Positions 37,416 to 48,682 of a DNA stretch of 64,000 nt are shown here, one piece after another. Under the pieces are notes generated by a model. That model made no database searches. It saw nothing but the letters and a program-made list of their open reading frames with translations, and had not been told where the DNA came from. The DNA comes from Ceratorhiza oryzae-sativae (Eukaryota; Basidiomycota; Agaricomycetes; Cantharellales; Ceratobasidiaceae): the NCBI GenBank assembly GCA_030998015.1, contig JARWMV010000028.1, positions 124,001 to 188,000 on the forward strand. Direction: 5' to 3'. The position numbers and the translations under genes were made by a program. How positions within the stretch are numbered: the stretch's first letter is position 1; the number at the start of each line of letters is the position of its first letter.

Positions 37416-40400
37416 CTCGTAAAGGGGGAGTTGACACAATACCATACGCAGCGGTTGTTGCACTTGTGCACGAGCACTGTATCCAACTTGCTTGGCATTG
37501 TTTAATATTATATCGCTATCATTCCTCAACCCACACTCTCCTGATAGCACAATTGGGTGACGCCTGCCAAGCTGATCCACTTGGAAATGTGAGTATATGC
37601 GCAAACCCACATAACAATTCTAAATCTATCATACAAGACATCCATGCCAGAGTATATCCCTGTGCCATGTCAATGTTAAACCCAGCTAGTGGCTGATATT
37701 TTATATCTACGTTTTATCTCCACGTGAGAGAATTGGGTCGCGGAGCGAGTCGCTGGTTGTCCGACCTGGCCCTATACTTTGAGTATCCATGTCCACATAT
37801 TTATGTTTGAGGCACAACCTTGGGCTCCCGCTCACCCCTTGGTACATTTAACATGCCACGAGCTCTACTAGGCACTGCCTTTATTACAATTGACCTCACT
37901 TGTTTGCTCGGCCATAGCACCCTGTATCAAAACTTGTCCTTTTCTCCTACCTCCATACAATGTCAAGCCTTCAGGCTTCCTTCCATATTCAATAATGCAA
38001 AGCTATGACATGCCTGGTGCCCCTTCATCGGGCAAAATTTCCTAATGCTGCTCGCCCGAAGTGATATGACGAATCCTATCATAGTGATGGCTACTAAATC
38101 CATGTCCCATCGAACCTACAGCTGTCACAAAATTCTGGCTTCTTGCAACGTAAAGCATTGAGAAGCGGGTGATTGCTCAAAGGCGCATACAATGACCTCC
38201 CCCTGGCACTCACTGCTTTGTTTATGCTTACTGCAACTTACAGGGCTAGCTTAATGAGCCTTCTATTCTCGTCATGACGCGATCCTTGATCTTTGATTGC
38301 GCCATTGCCCTGGCGAGGAAAAACTTCAGTCCAGCCCATAGACCTACTAGAAGTACCTCAACGACACCAGGCTGCGGGGTCACATCCGCTGTTTGAAAAG
38401 GCGTTAATCAGAGCCGAGTGCATCCCCGTGCAAAGAACGCAGCCGAGTTCCAGTTACTAATTGCTGCTTTGATCGATATGATCAAAACGCGGCTTCATGG
38501 CTTGTTTGGTATCGCCACATCCTCAAGCACGGCAAAACTTGGGTAGTAAATCTTTGCCAGATCCAGGTTTGAAGTCGCCAACGCTGGTAAGCAACACCAT
38601 AGTCACACTTTATAGTTTAAGGCATTTTTGTTTTATCCATTTCCTCCAGGGGAAAATGTACGATGAAGACTTCAAGCTCAGCGTCGGCAAACTGCTGAAA
38701 ATCCCCCGAACACCAGCAGTTAGTTGCAGAGCAGATGCTCACTCAGGGCTCATCAACAAGTACCAAGCGAAATTATATCGTATCGCACGGTGCTGTTCAT
38801 GCTCAATTCCACTTCAGAAATCCCGCACATGCACCGATCTTGCCTGTTGGAATTGGGCCCCTCGCACTGACCCTGCCTCGTCTGATTACCATTCCCTCAC
38901 ACAACACAATGACTGCGAGTCCAAGACGGTTGGAGTGCGTACAAAAAGATAGTCCGAGGGTGGAGATAAGATGGTCACTGGTTGGAAGATTTGTATGTAT
39001 CTATGGTACCCCGCTCTTTGCAACCACAATTGACCGGATCAAGGTACGGGAAGCTCCCGCAATTAAATGGCATAGGTTAACGTTCAAGCTATAGTCAGTT
39101 TGAGCATCGACCTTAGTTGGCGAGCGAAAGTTTAAAGCACGCTCATACGTGTAAAGTGAATATATGCTAACATGGTTGTGAGGGTTGTAGACTCGAGCTG
39201 TCGAAGACGAGGCGAGAGGCAATATCGAGGCTTAGGAGAAAGCGGGTGACTTGCCAAGTGCTCGTGTTCGAGAGCAATGTAGATGTATTAGATTACATGT
39301 GAGTCTTTTATATACATGAGACACCATAAGGGGTCGCTTTCTAAGTTATCTAGGGACAGAGTCCGTGTGATAGTTAAGAGGGAAGGAGCGCGTGGCTATG
39401 CCATTCGTGTGAGCATGGCCACGCCTCGCGATTGTCTTGGACATTGCTGTGGACACTGACATGCTAACCCTACAAATTGCCTACAAGTCGCATAACCGAT
39501 CGTTCTATTCACGTTATGTGTGGTTCATGAGTGTTTGTATGGGGTATATATTTACATCAAGTCAAAGACGTAGTGTATGCTCCACCTAATTCATTGTTCA
39601 ATGTATCAGTTACCGGGAATCTGGGCTCATACGATTTCGTTGCCTGGGAGCTTCGTTCGCAGATTACATATTGTTGCGGGAATCCCTGACCGGTCGCTAC
39701 GAACACCTTTTTGATATCGTCGCTTCTAGAAGCCTCGGATAATAATTAGTGTTATCATCGGATTAGTGAACCGTTTTTCTTCAAACTCCATCTTTCTAGC
39801 CTCTTCCTATGCTTCTGAGAGACACGAGCATATATAGACTAGTTCAACCCCAGGCTCGATGGGATTTGGTCAACGACGAAGGCTGAATCGTTTGACGGCG
39901 ATTGGTGTCATTGTCACACAGAAAGGATCAACTTCAGCCGCTCGCTACGAGGGCTTAACCTAATTCAATTACACGCAGTTTCCTGGCGCAGCAGATGTTC
40001 GACCCGATTTGAATGCATGCCAGGGTCGGTTTGACTTGCGCTTTGCAAGGACCACATATCTATGGGTCAAGCAGGTTCGACCTTCATGGAATGTATAGTA
40101 CCCATGACTATACGGGGGAGCTGGGCCATCACATCTTTCACCAAGCCGCCGGTTATTATTAGGATAGCCGTTTCGCTGGAGGGTGCGAAGGTCAAGTTTG
40201 TGTGTGAGGGGTCGCTTACCTTCACGTTGATTCTAATCTATTGGCAGCGAAAATGGACCTGAGTGATAGCCTTTCCAGCCTGACGGGAATATCATATTTT
40301 ACCATATTTTACCACGACTCCCTTGACTACAAGCGCCCAGTAGCTTCCTAGTGTAAAATAACTAGATATCCTATCCGAATCGAAAATATGCGGCTCGTGC

Positions 40401-43400
40401 CACACTTGGTGTGAGGTCGATGCTGTCGTAGGTGTTCAATTAAATGCATAGCCGGTTGCACTCGTTCGCCCGGGTATTAGCGAGCGTCTCCCTTGTACCT
40501 CGGATAACTTGACATTCAATATCCTGAGGGTAGCATCATCGATGCGTTATTCCGAACTACCAGTGCTGAGATTATACACAGCCGTTTGTTGATCGGCGAC
40601 AAACATCAACGAACTATCACTGCACGGCCTGTGTTCTTCATTAAAGCCAGAGAGGGTGCCTTGCCCCATCTGGGCCCGATTGAACATACCGAAGATAGCG
40701 GGGGTCCCGCACGATCGACTCTCGTTAGACATCACGTCAGGGCAAGTGTAGTTTCTCGTTGGTTTGTCTGACAGGATTCCCGGCAGCGACGATTCTCGAA
40801 GAAAACCTTGGCCTAGAAGAGGCACGACCCCGGACTCTCCGAGTGAAGCCTCAATACATATTTACTGAATGGACGCTTACCTTCAGTACCATGCGGAAGA
40901 TCGAATATAGAAAGTACTCGAGTGAGTGAGTATGAAAGAAGGGATTGCAGGTCTTGAAAGTCAGTTGGATACTCTTCTCGAAGACGGCGTCGCTTTCTCG
41001 AGAAGAGATCTGTTATGTCCGTTCACCCACAATATGCTCGCTGAGCGAGTCCAAACAGGCGCAACTGCCCGGCATGCCTCACGTATTGTTGCATAAGCAA
41101 TAATAGTCATCCTTGACGATGCGAGTTCAACGTTTGAATGCACTTTGTTCTTTTGACGTGGGCCTGACCACTTTCGGCAAGAGCCAGCGACAGATCAGAG
41201 GCATGTTGTGGGGTAAGACCTGAAGGAACAGGCTAATCTGGCCATTGCTCTCGAAACTGATGCGTTTCTTCACTATTCTTAGACAGAACCACGAGACAAC
41301 TTTCTGAATAGAGACTATTATTAACTTTTGAGGCATTTCCAAGACCGAGTCAGCCTCGTGTCTCGTTGGCTCACCCAGCAAGGCCTTTTGCCAAAACGGG
41401 GAAAAGTCGAGGAATGCGCACGGCCTAGCCTCGTATTCCTTTATCACACGTGCTAGACAATCAGAACCCTGGCATGAGTTCCGTCGGTTCCGGCCGAGGT
41501 GTCGCGACTTGGTGAATTACATAATTAGATAAAAAGTGATCAACGCGGTTCAACACGGTACGCGTCAATCATTTCAAATTACGTCAAGCGAAGTTTCAGT
41601 ACGTCAACAAAGCAGGGCATTCCGTAGGCCCTTCCCCCAGCCCGAGCACGCCTAAGGGTTCTGCCGACAGAATGAAGAATGATGACGAGACACGAGCGTT
41701 CTTTTGGAACACGTTGGTGTGTGTCTGTTTTTCTGTCTCGCTTAAATAGATACCAGAATCGCGCCCGAAATTTAATGGTGCTTCGCCTTCGATTAGACGC
41801 GCTCCCACCGATGGAGAGAGAGACAGATGTCAACGCGACAGGAGAGTTCGTATCTGGGCTCGTTCGGATACTCAACGCGTGGACACTGCCTTTCCATCAC
41901 ACCGCTCTGCCTCTTGGTTCAGTTCCAAGGCGTAAGCGCTGAAAGTTCAGCCTAAGGCAAGTGGCGTATCCGGGAGATCAGACCTCAACTCGTGGATCAC
42001 GGAGATATTGAGCGTGATTACGGGGATCGATATCGATATTAAAGACACAACGGCGAGATTTCTTCCTTGTAGGGCTCTTGTCTTCCCGCATACCCTGACC
42101 TACGGTTCGCGAATCTGAGCGCTCACGGGCCCAAAAACCGCCGTACGTGCACGAGGCTGACCTCGTGGTGAGCGGGATTCCGGATATCTCGTACGCATAA
42201 ATGTTATTGTATATATCAAATATATTGTCCTCATGCTCGATCAGGGCAGTCCGTCATGAGCTGACAGCCATTCTTGACAGCCCAATCGGGTCCGAGTACA
42301 GCCCATAGAGTTTGCTAGACAACGGTGTGAACGCTAGCTTTATATTCAAATCTAAATATGTCGAATGGTACCCAATAGAAAACATCAGGATTGCACAAGG
42401 GGTGCACCATACTCGTCCGACCGAACAGGCACCGCCCAGTATCTTGCCTGAACAGCATTCCTGGTTCCTCGCGCTCCCCCAAGACTTAATCCACGCCGTC
42501 CAAAGTTCGGATGTGTTGGACAGGCCCCCTGATACTAACCTTTATCAACGCTTTTTGGTTGTTGTCAGGACTAAAGTGCTTCCAGTTGTTTTTTTCTGAA
42601 TAGGCAAAGCCTGAATCTTGATCCTCCGCCTCGACGCTCACACGAGCTCGCGGAGACGCATTGCCGCAGGTCGGCTCGTCCGTGCCGTTCGTTCTGTTAT
42701 TTCGTCCCGATAACTCTGCTCCCCACCCCGGCGACCTCCGAGCAGTCTAGACTTTTTGTTCAGCCCAAGACCACGCAAGGACAACGTTCCTGATAAAATC
42801 ATAGATACAAACGCTCCCATCGCTGCCACTTACGCGAATCCATGTCTGCATCGTGAAAAAAAAAAAGAACCAACGGAACAACAAAAGCTCGTACCTGTCG
42901 CGCGCATTCCCTTGTCAACACCGGAGATACCGAATGTGGCGAGACATCCGCCTCGGACATCCGTGATCAACGTTGCCAAGGCCTTGAACAGGGCCTCTTC
43001 CGCTTCTGAGATTAAATGAGCAGGACCCCGGACCCCGCGGAAGCGCCCAAAAAAGGACGCACGGACTGCGGTGCGGATGCACAGATCATTCGCACGTGAT
43101 CGTTCCCTCCAGGCCTATTTGTGGAGCCTATACAGTCTGATTTTATTTTAGCAATGGAAGCAACGTATCACACGATTCTTTTGAATCGTTCGGTTTGGGG
43201 GTGTCCTGTTGGGTGGAGTTAATGGACTACGTGTCTGGACGGCACGGCAGCTTCGTCTGGCAGCTAGAGCCTGTGAATAGAGTTTATGTGTGATCTTCGC
43301 GAGACCCCCTGTGCACCCCAGAGCCAAAGCACTTGGCAAACACCTAGCAACGCGCATCGAGTTCGCGTAGCAACTCTATCTCACCGGCAAGCCCGAACGA

Positions 43401-43828
43401 AGTGTTGCATAACTAATTAAAAATCGTGCGCATATTGGGGGGTTCCTAGAGCTATCCTTGGGGTAAATCGGTGAAAAAAGAAGTACCTATCCCGGCGGAC
43501 ACTCAACCCGGAGGACAGCGGAGTTTAGCGGAACGGTCGCGTTTCACAACAAAAATACCAATCGTCTCGGGCGACGAGCAACTCTTGGTTGGTGGATCAC
43601 ACGAGTAGATAGGTCATGGCATGATGGCATTACAGGGGGTAAACGGGTACGAGTCACAACGTTCAAACAACACCTAAAAGTTCAAGCGATGCACACAATG
43701 AATGGGTGTGCAACCTACAATCACAACACGTCACAGAGCCCCTGAAGAAAACAACACAGGAATGAAACATTGTCCAAGAAAAAGTTTTTCGTCCAAAAGA
43801 AATATCCGAGATCACACTAGGAATAGTC
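37416..43828. other. Gene-poor 6.4-kb stretch
   Basis: No intact recognisable gene. It includes an ABC-transporter relic (40931-41141, listed separately) and a minus-strand stretch at 43010-42900 reading ALFKALATLITDVRGGCLAT, which may be an exon of an unidentified small protein. A plus-strand frame at 38735-39094 (NYIVSHGAVHAQFHF and beyond) is open but unrecognised. The rest shows no coding pattern, as expected for old repeat-derived or regulatory DNA. Confidence 0.45.
40931..41141 (+). pseudogene. Relic of an ABCC-type ABC transporter NBD2
   Basis: The forward frame reads MKEGIAGLESQLDTLLEDG then AFSR, which aligns with MKKAVAGLDQKLDTVLED and SFSRGE of the intact transporter at 24494-30658. 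Further on, broken by stops and frame changes, come fragments resembling the post-signature helix (a VLLHKQ stretch) and Walker B (VILDDASST). No Walker A, no membrane domain and no open continuation are present. It is on the opposite strand to the intact gene and has clearly diverged, so it derives from a different family member or an old duplication. Confidence 0.6.
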
Positions 43829-45123
43829 CTACAGGGAAGCGAGACCAAGTAGAGCACCAACGATGGCCCAACCCATGCCGCTACGAACGGACACCGCACC
43901 AGAGGTGCTAGCGTTGTTCGTGGATTGTGGCCCACTTGCACTTGAAGAAGAGGCAGTCGTAGGGCGGGGTGGCGGATTGGGAGCAGTCGCGTTCGAGCCG
44001 AGGATAGGATTCCAGTTGCCGGTCGTTGCCGAGGTCGCGTTGTTCGTCGAGCCGGTGTGGACGGTTGGTTCTGCACCGTTGTACAAGCCCGAGGCGACGC
44101 GAGTGGTGTTTGAGCCGAAAGTCCAAATGAGACCACCCATGACGTGCTTCATGAAAGTGGGATCCATCCAAGTCGCGTTGGCATGGCCCATCGAAGAGTA
44201 GAAGGAGCGGCCTGGAATACCAGCGCCATTGCCAGCGGTAGCGGAAGCACCTGCATTGTAGTCCTGGTACCACGCTACGAGGAAGAGTGAGCACGTAATG
44301 GGAACATTCGCGATAGGAAGCACTTACAAATGGGATGAGGCGTTCCTTGGGCGGGGACAACGCTGTTCTCTGTATGCGCGAAGCGGTCAGGGATGCGTGA
44401 TCGCCGAATCAAGAAGCACGTCTGGGCGCTTACCCTGGTACGAGCTTGGGTCCACGCTCCAGAGGAGCTTGGCGCCGTTGACCTTGCGAGGATCCGACGT
44501 GAAGCTGTAGACCTCTTCGCCAAACGTCCAACGGTCGGGGGCCGGGTCGGTGGCGGGGTGGTCGTGCATCTCCTTGACAAACGTGGCCGTCTGGAACTTG
44601 GGGTGGTGGTCGAATGTCGCGCCAAGCGCATCCGTGTACGGCGCCCAAGGCTTGTCGAGGTACCCGGCCGAAGCGGCGTGGATGGCGACAAAGTTACCAC
44701 CCTTGTTGAGGTAGTCCGCAAAGGCGGTTTGGCCGGTGGGCGAGAAGACTAGGCAGCAAAGGTGAGGATGGACACATGCTTGGCAGGAACAGGCGGCTTA
44801 CTTCGGCCAGTGGTGTGGACGCACATGACCGCGTCGTACTGGGCGAGGTTGTCGGCGTTGAACTTGGTCTGGTCCTCGGTGCGTCAAAGGACACGTTCCA
44901 GGGGCCCCAGCTCTGCAGCTGGCGGATGGCCGTCGGGATGGAGTCATGGCGGAAACTGTGCGGGGTTCATCTCTGCTCGGAACAGCATAGGTTGCGCTTA
45001 CCCGTCGGTGTAGGTGTAGAGCAGCACCTTGGCGAGCAGGGGGTTGGCGTATTCCGACGGGAACTCCTGGGCAACCGCCGCGAGTGCGCTGCCGAGGGTG
45101 AGCAGAACGGACGTGGACTTCAT
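43829..45123 (-). CDS. Secreted ThuA-like protein, probably GPI-anchored (one frame break)
   Basis: The ThuA family (trehalose utilisation-like) has a class-I glutamine-amidotransferase-like fold; its role in fungi is not established. The start at 45123 gives a signal peptide, MKSTSVLLTLGSALAAVA. The domain contains KVLLYTYTDGFRHDSIPTAI, DNLAQYDAVMCVHTTGEVF, GGNFVAIHAASAG and HPKFQTATFVKEMHDHPAT, then AWYQDYNAGASATAGNGAG with FYSSMGHANATW and GGLIWTFG, the usual ThuA end. A Ser/Thr/Asn-rich linker and a hydrophobic tail (GWAIVGALLGLASL) suggest a GPI signal. One base is missing at 44880-44882 between VSFDA and TEDQTKFN; without it the exon is continuous. It shares a divergent promoter with the gene at 45638. 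Confidence 0.88.
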
Positions 45124-45637
45124 TGTCGTGTCGGGTCTGGTAAGTCGTCAGCGGTCGTAGCAGAACTGGAGCGGAGGGCTGGTGGACTCGGCAGCAAGAC
45201 CGGGGTTTATGTACTCGGGCCAGGACGCGCTCGGGGATCAGGGAGAGAGGACCTCAGTGATGGGAGGGCGCGAGGCAGGCGGCTTGCGGGCTAGAAGGCC
45301 CACTCAAAGGAGCCAGCCGCTGCCATTGCCCAGAGAAACCCGGGAAAAGCACAAAAGCCCGCCCGGGACCCCGGATGCACATCCGATCTGTCGGGTTTCC
45401 TGATCGGCGACGCTGATGAACAGGGTCCAGGGATTGTGCTGGGGACTGTCCAGTGCCCGACACACTAAGCGCCAGCGACGCTGATCCCCTCGACGCCAAG
45501 TGTCCAGAAATAGCACGCGCTGGTGCTTGGCAGACTCGCCCCTGGCGCGTATATAGACCCCCCGCTGTGCACCACTCTCTCCATCGTCTACTCTCTACCC
45601 CTTCTTGCCTCGTACCCGCTCAGACACCCTCGCCACG
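45124..45637. promoter_or_regulatory. Shared divergent promoter region
   Basis: A 514-bp spacer between two secreted-protein genes transcribed away from each other. It is GC-richer than most of the window. A TATA-like element for the right-hand gene is listed separately. Co-regulation of the pair is inference from the geometry only. Confidence 0.5.
45550..45556 (+). promoter_or_regulatory. TATA-like box
   Basis: TATATAG, about 88 bp upstream of the ATG at 45638 and followed by pyrimidine-rich CTCTCTCC/ACCCCTTC sequence typical of fungal transcription start regions. Confidence 0.45.
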
Positions 45638-46920
45638 ATGCTCACTCTCTTTGTCGCGACTCTCGGCCTCGCCGCCGCTGCCAACGCCCAGTGTAGGTCG
45701 CTCATCGCCTGCTTGGGCCCCGGCTTACCGTCTTTACAGACACCGCGACATATGACCCTGGCAATCTCCCGCCGACGACCGAAAAGGACCAGATTGGCAC
45801 CAACCAGTGTGGGACCAAGGCCCACCAAGACTCGCTCTGGTACGTTGTCGTGTGGCGTCGAGAAGGGTGTCGCTAACGGTGCATCAGCCAAAACGTCTAT
45901 ATAAATTCGGTCAACGGTGCGTCCCCGTTTGCCAATTTCCAACCTATCATTAATTTTCCATCTAGACTTTTGCGTCTGGGCGCCCCCCTACACCGACGGT
46001 CACAACTCGACTGTCGGTGCTGTCGAGCAGATCATGGTTGCTTGGTGCTTGAACGACGGGTACGGTACGCGTCTTATCCCCGACGGTACCATCAAGGTTT
46101 GTCATCGTCATGCATCGTCATCGGAGATCACGGCTCATCCCACATCAGGGTGCCCATTTCGTCCAAACCCCAGACTATGTCCAAGTCACGGGCTGGGGCG
46201 ACTTTACCAAGATGAACATCCCAGCGCGCGACACTGGCGGAGAACTCGATCCTCATGGTAGGTCTTATCTCGGCTATGTCCAAGACATCTTCGCCAATCT
46301 TCCTCGTAGGCGCCGATGGTCTCGGTAACCCACACGGCGGTCTCGTCTTTGGTAATTCCTTTGGCAAATGGCAACAATACCACGAGTGGACCGTAAGTTC
46401 CTCAAATTACCACTCAGGGCTCGACTCACGCCTCGTTTAGAACTTCATGTCGGCTACCGACTTCTGTATTCGCGCGTGCCGAGACGATGGCGACCTCCCC
46501 AAAAAGCACTGCAACCACATCTACGATCTCCAAGGTTGCGACTGGAACATGCCTGCAAACTACACCCAAGGTGTATTTGAGGATTGCAAGGGCGACACTG
46601 GTCTCCCCATGGGCATCTACGGCACCTCGACGTTCCAACAAGGCCATGGCGCTACCCCATCCGCCCACCCCATCCCTCCTAGCAGCGAGTGTACCCCCTA
46701 TTCGACTGTCAAGAACAGTGTCGTTACCTTTGTTGCCGGTGGTCCGACTGCATCTCCCACCCCAAGCAAGGGAACCGGCTCTGCCGCGTCGGTAGTTCCT
46801 CAGCCGACGTCGTCGTCGCATGCCAACGCTGCCTCGACTTTCTCGTTTGGACCCGCAGGTGCGGTCGGTGCCGCTGTCGCTGTGGTTGGTGCCATGATTG
46901 GTGGATTGTTTGTGCTCTAA
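45638..46920 (+). CDS. Macrophage-activating-glycoprotein-like secreted protein, probably GPI-anchored
   Basis: A cell-surface or secreted glycoprotein of a basidiomycete family usually annotated with this name; its biochemical role is unknown. The start at 45638 gives the signal peptide MLTLFVATLGLAAAANAQ. Exons join in frame through YTATYDPGNLPPTTEKDQIG, QNVYINSVN, DFCVWAPPYTDGHNSTVGAV, HFVQTPDYVQVTGWGDFTKM and NPHGGLVFGNSFGKWQQYHE. The last exon has paired Cys (DFCIRAC, KHCNHIYDLQGCDWNMP, FEDCKG), a Ser/Thr/Pro-rich stretch, and a hydrophobic end GAVGAAVAVVGAMIGGLFVL typical of a GPI signal. NST and NYT sequons are present. The gene is complete and in frame. Confidence 0.82.
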
Positions 46921-48682
46921 TTCGAGGCTACGGACGATGATGTATTTTGGACTCTTGATGACATTTTCTATTGGGATGTATGGCTGTTCTGATGTTGTTT
47001 GATGTTCTTGATGGTTGTCCTGTCATTTATGTACCTTCTAATGTTGACCATCTCGATGTTTTGGACCACACTTGTGCGTCGGGAGCAAGAAGAGGAGGAT
47101 TGATGTAAGCTTGGTGACTAAGCCTGTGGCTGTATGCATCCAATGTTTTCGGTCCTTGGTTCACTCGGAGAGCATAGCCAAGGACCGGCTTGGTCGCATA
47201 GTCAAGGGCCCGAGTGATGCATCGGTCTGGGATTCGCCCGATGATCCTTGGTTTGACGTGAAACTCTGCGAACGATTCGGGTTGCGTGTTGCGTGTGTGT
47301 CTGTGAATGGAGTGCCAGAACGATGCCGAAGCAAGTGGGCTTGCTCAGAGGGGCTCGAGCGGAGGTTGCAAGTAGCGGTGGGGCAAGATTGAGCGTTACT
47401 ATGCGTCTTGCGTGTGACATTGGGTTGTGTGGAGTGTGGGGCGGGTGGACGATGCCATATCCAACGGGCTTGTTGTCCCGACAATTAATCAACACGCTCG
47501 TCCCTCCCGAGTGCCTCGATTGAGATCATTCGGCCTGATGGTCGATTTTGAAACGGTGGATGTACCAGCCCGAAGGATGGGATGACGTCGCAAGTGTCCA
47601 GCTGACCGCATGCTACAGTCGATAAAGCCTAAACTGATCATAGTGACTAGGGCTGATGGAGGGGCACGATGCGCGTGTCCAGGTTCTAATTACATAGCGT
47701 TGGTTGGCGCGAGTGCAATCAGAAGAATTACTTGACGAATGCTCTAGTAATTAAGCTGTTGTCTGTACCAGAACTTGCTAGGCAATTCGAATATCCCCTC
47801 TGGTCCACTCGGAGAGGGACACTGTTGGAGATAGCAGAGTGACAAAGGCCAAGATATATCCAAGCAAAATTTCCCCTATGCTAGGTTCCAGCCAAGTCTG
47901 GATATCCGACCTGATCAGTTTCTGGTCCGTCATCAACCCGAAAGTCCCGCCTTGCTCAGAATGAAAGTAGGAGAGACATGACGAAGGGTAAATCTATCTG
48001 GAGGTATATTTGGCAATCTACCGTTCCTTGCATCTCGCATTAATTCCCGAGTCGGCCGACACTAGGTATGAACGGCAAATTCCCTTAAAAGTCAACCCCC
48101 ATGAGCTCCATATCGACGAGTCAGCGGCTAGAGAAGTCCACCTCATCGTTCCTATTCGAGTAAGCCGGAGCCTAGACAAGGCGAATATCCCTCGCGCCAA
48201 TGAACAGGTTTAGCGATCGTGGTCGTTGCGATTCGAATGTCCGTACGGGAGGCATAGCCCGCCAGCAACTGCGGGTTGGAGAAGCTGTGGTGGGGGGATG
48301 CTGGCACTCGTCTTGGACCCTTGACGGCTCCGTCACTTCAGACGGCCTCCGATGAGTGGGTTTGATGATCATCCCGACTTTCAGTACAAAGTGTCCCCGG
48401 TTGTTTGGGGATGCCTTATACTGACTTGCCGACGGCCCCGCTGACGGGATTGCCAATCTCCAGTCTCCTGTGTCCTCTGTTTGCGAGCAACCGACGACAA
48501 GCATAGTCAAGAGTTGGCTGGAAATTTGTTCGTTAACTCGATGGATTCGGGAACATCTCAATCTCCGTATACGCATATTACCGCTCACAGACATGTGAAA
48601 GCGTCTGGGAGCAAGTTTCAAAAAACACTTGGAAGGGTAGAGGTGAGTGGACGTTTGGGAGCCGGGGGCTTTATATTTACAT
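46921..48682. other. Gene-free stretch
   Basis: Nothing supported. A forward frame at 47072-47392 and reverse frames in the same place have no domain. The last 200 bases may belong to the 5' side of the dead Zn2Cys6 gene. Confidence 0.45.

Noticed and set aside
38497..39094. Overlapping forward frames in the gene-poor region
   Set aside because: Open but no family pattern, no agreed exon chain, and no start context; not enough to call a gene.
43702..44752. Long forward-strand frames across the ThuA-like gene
   Set aside because: They are antisense shadows of the GC-rich minus-strand coding exons, which carry the conserved domain.
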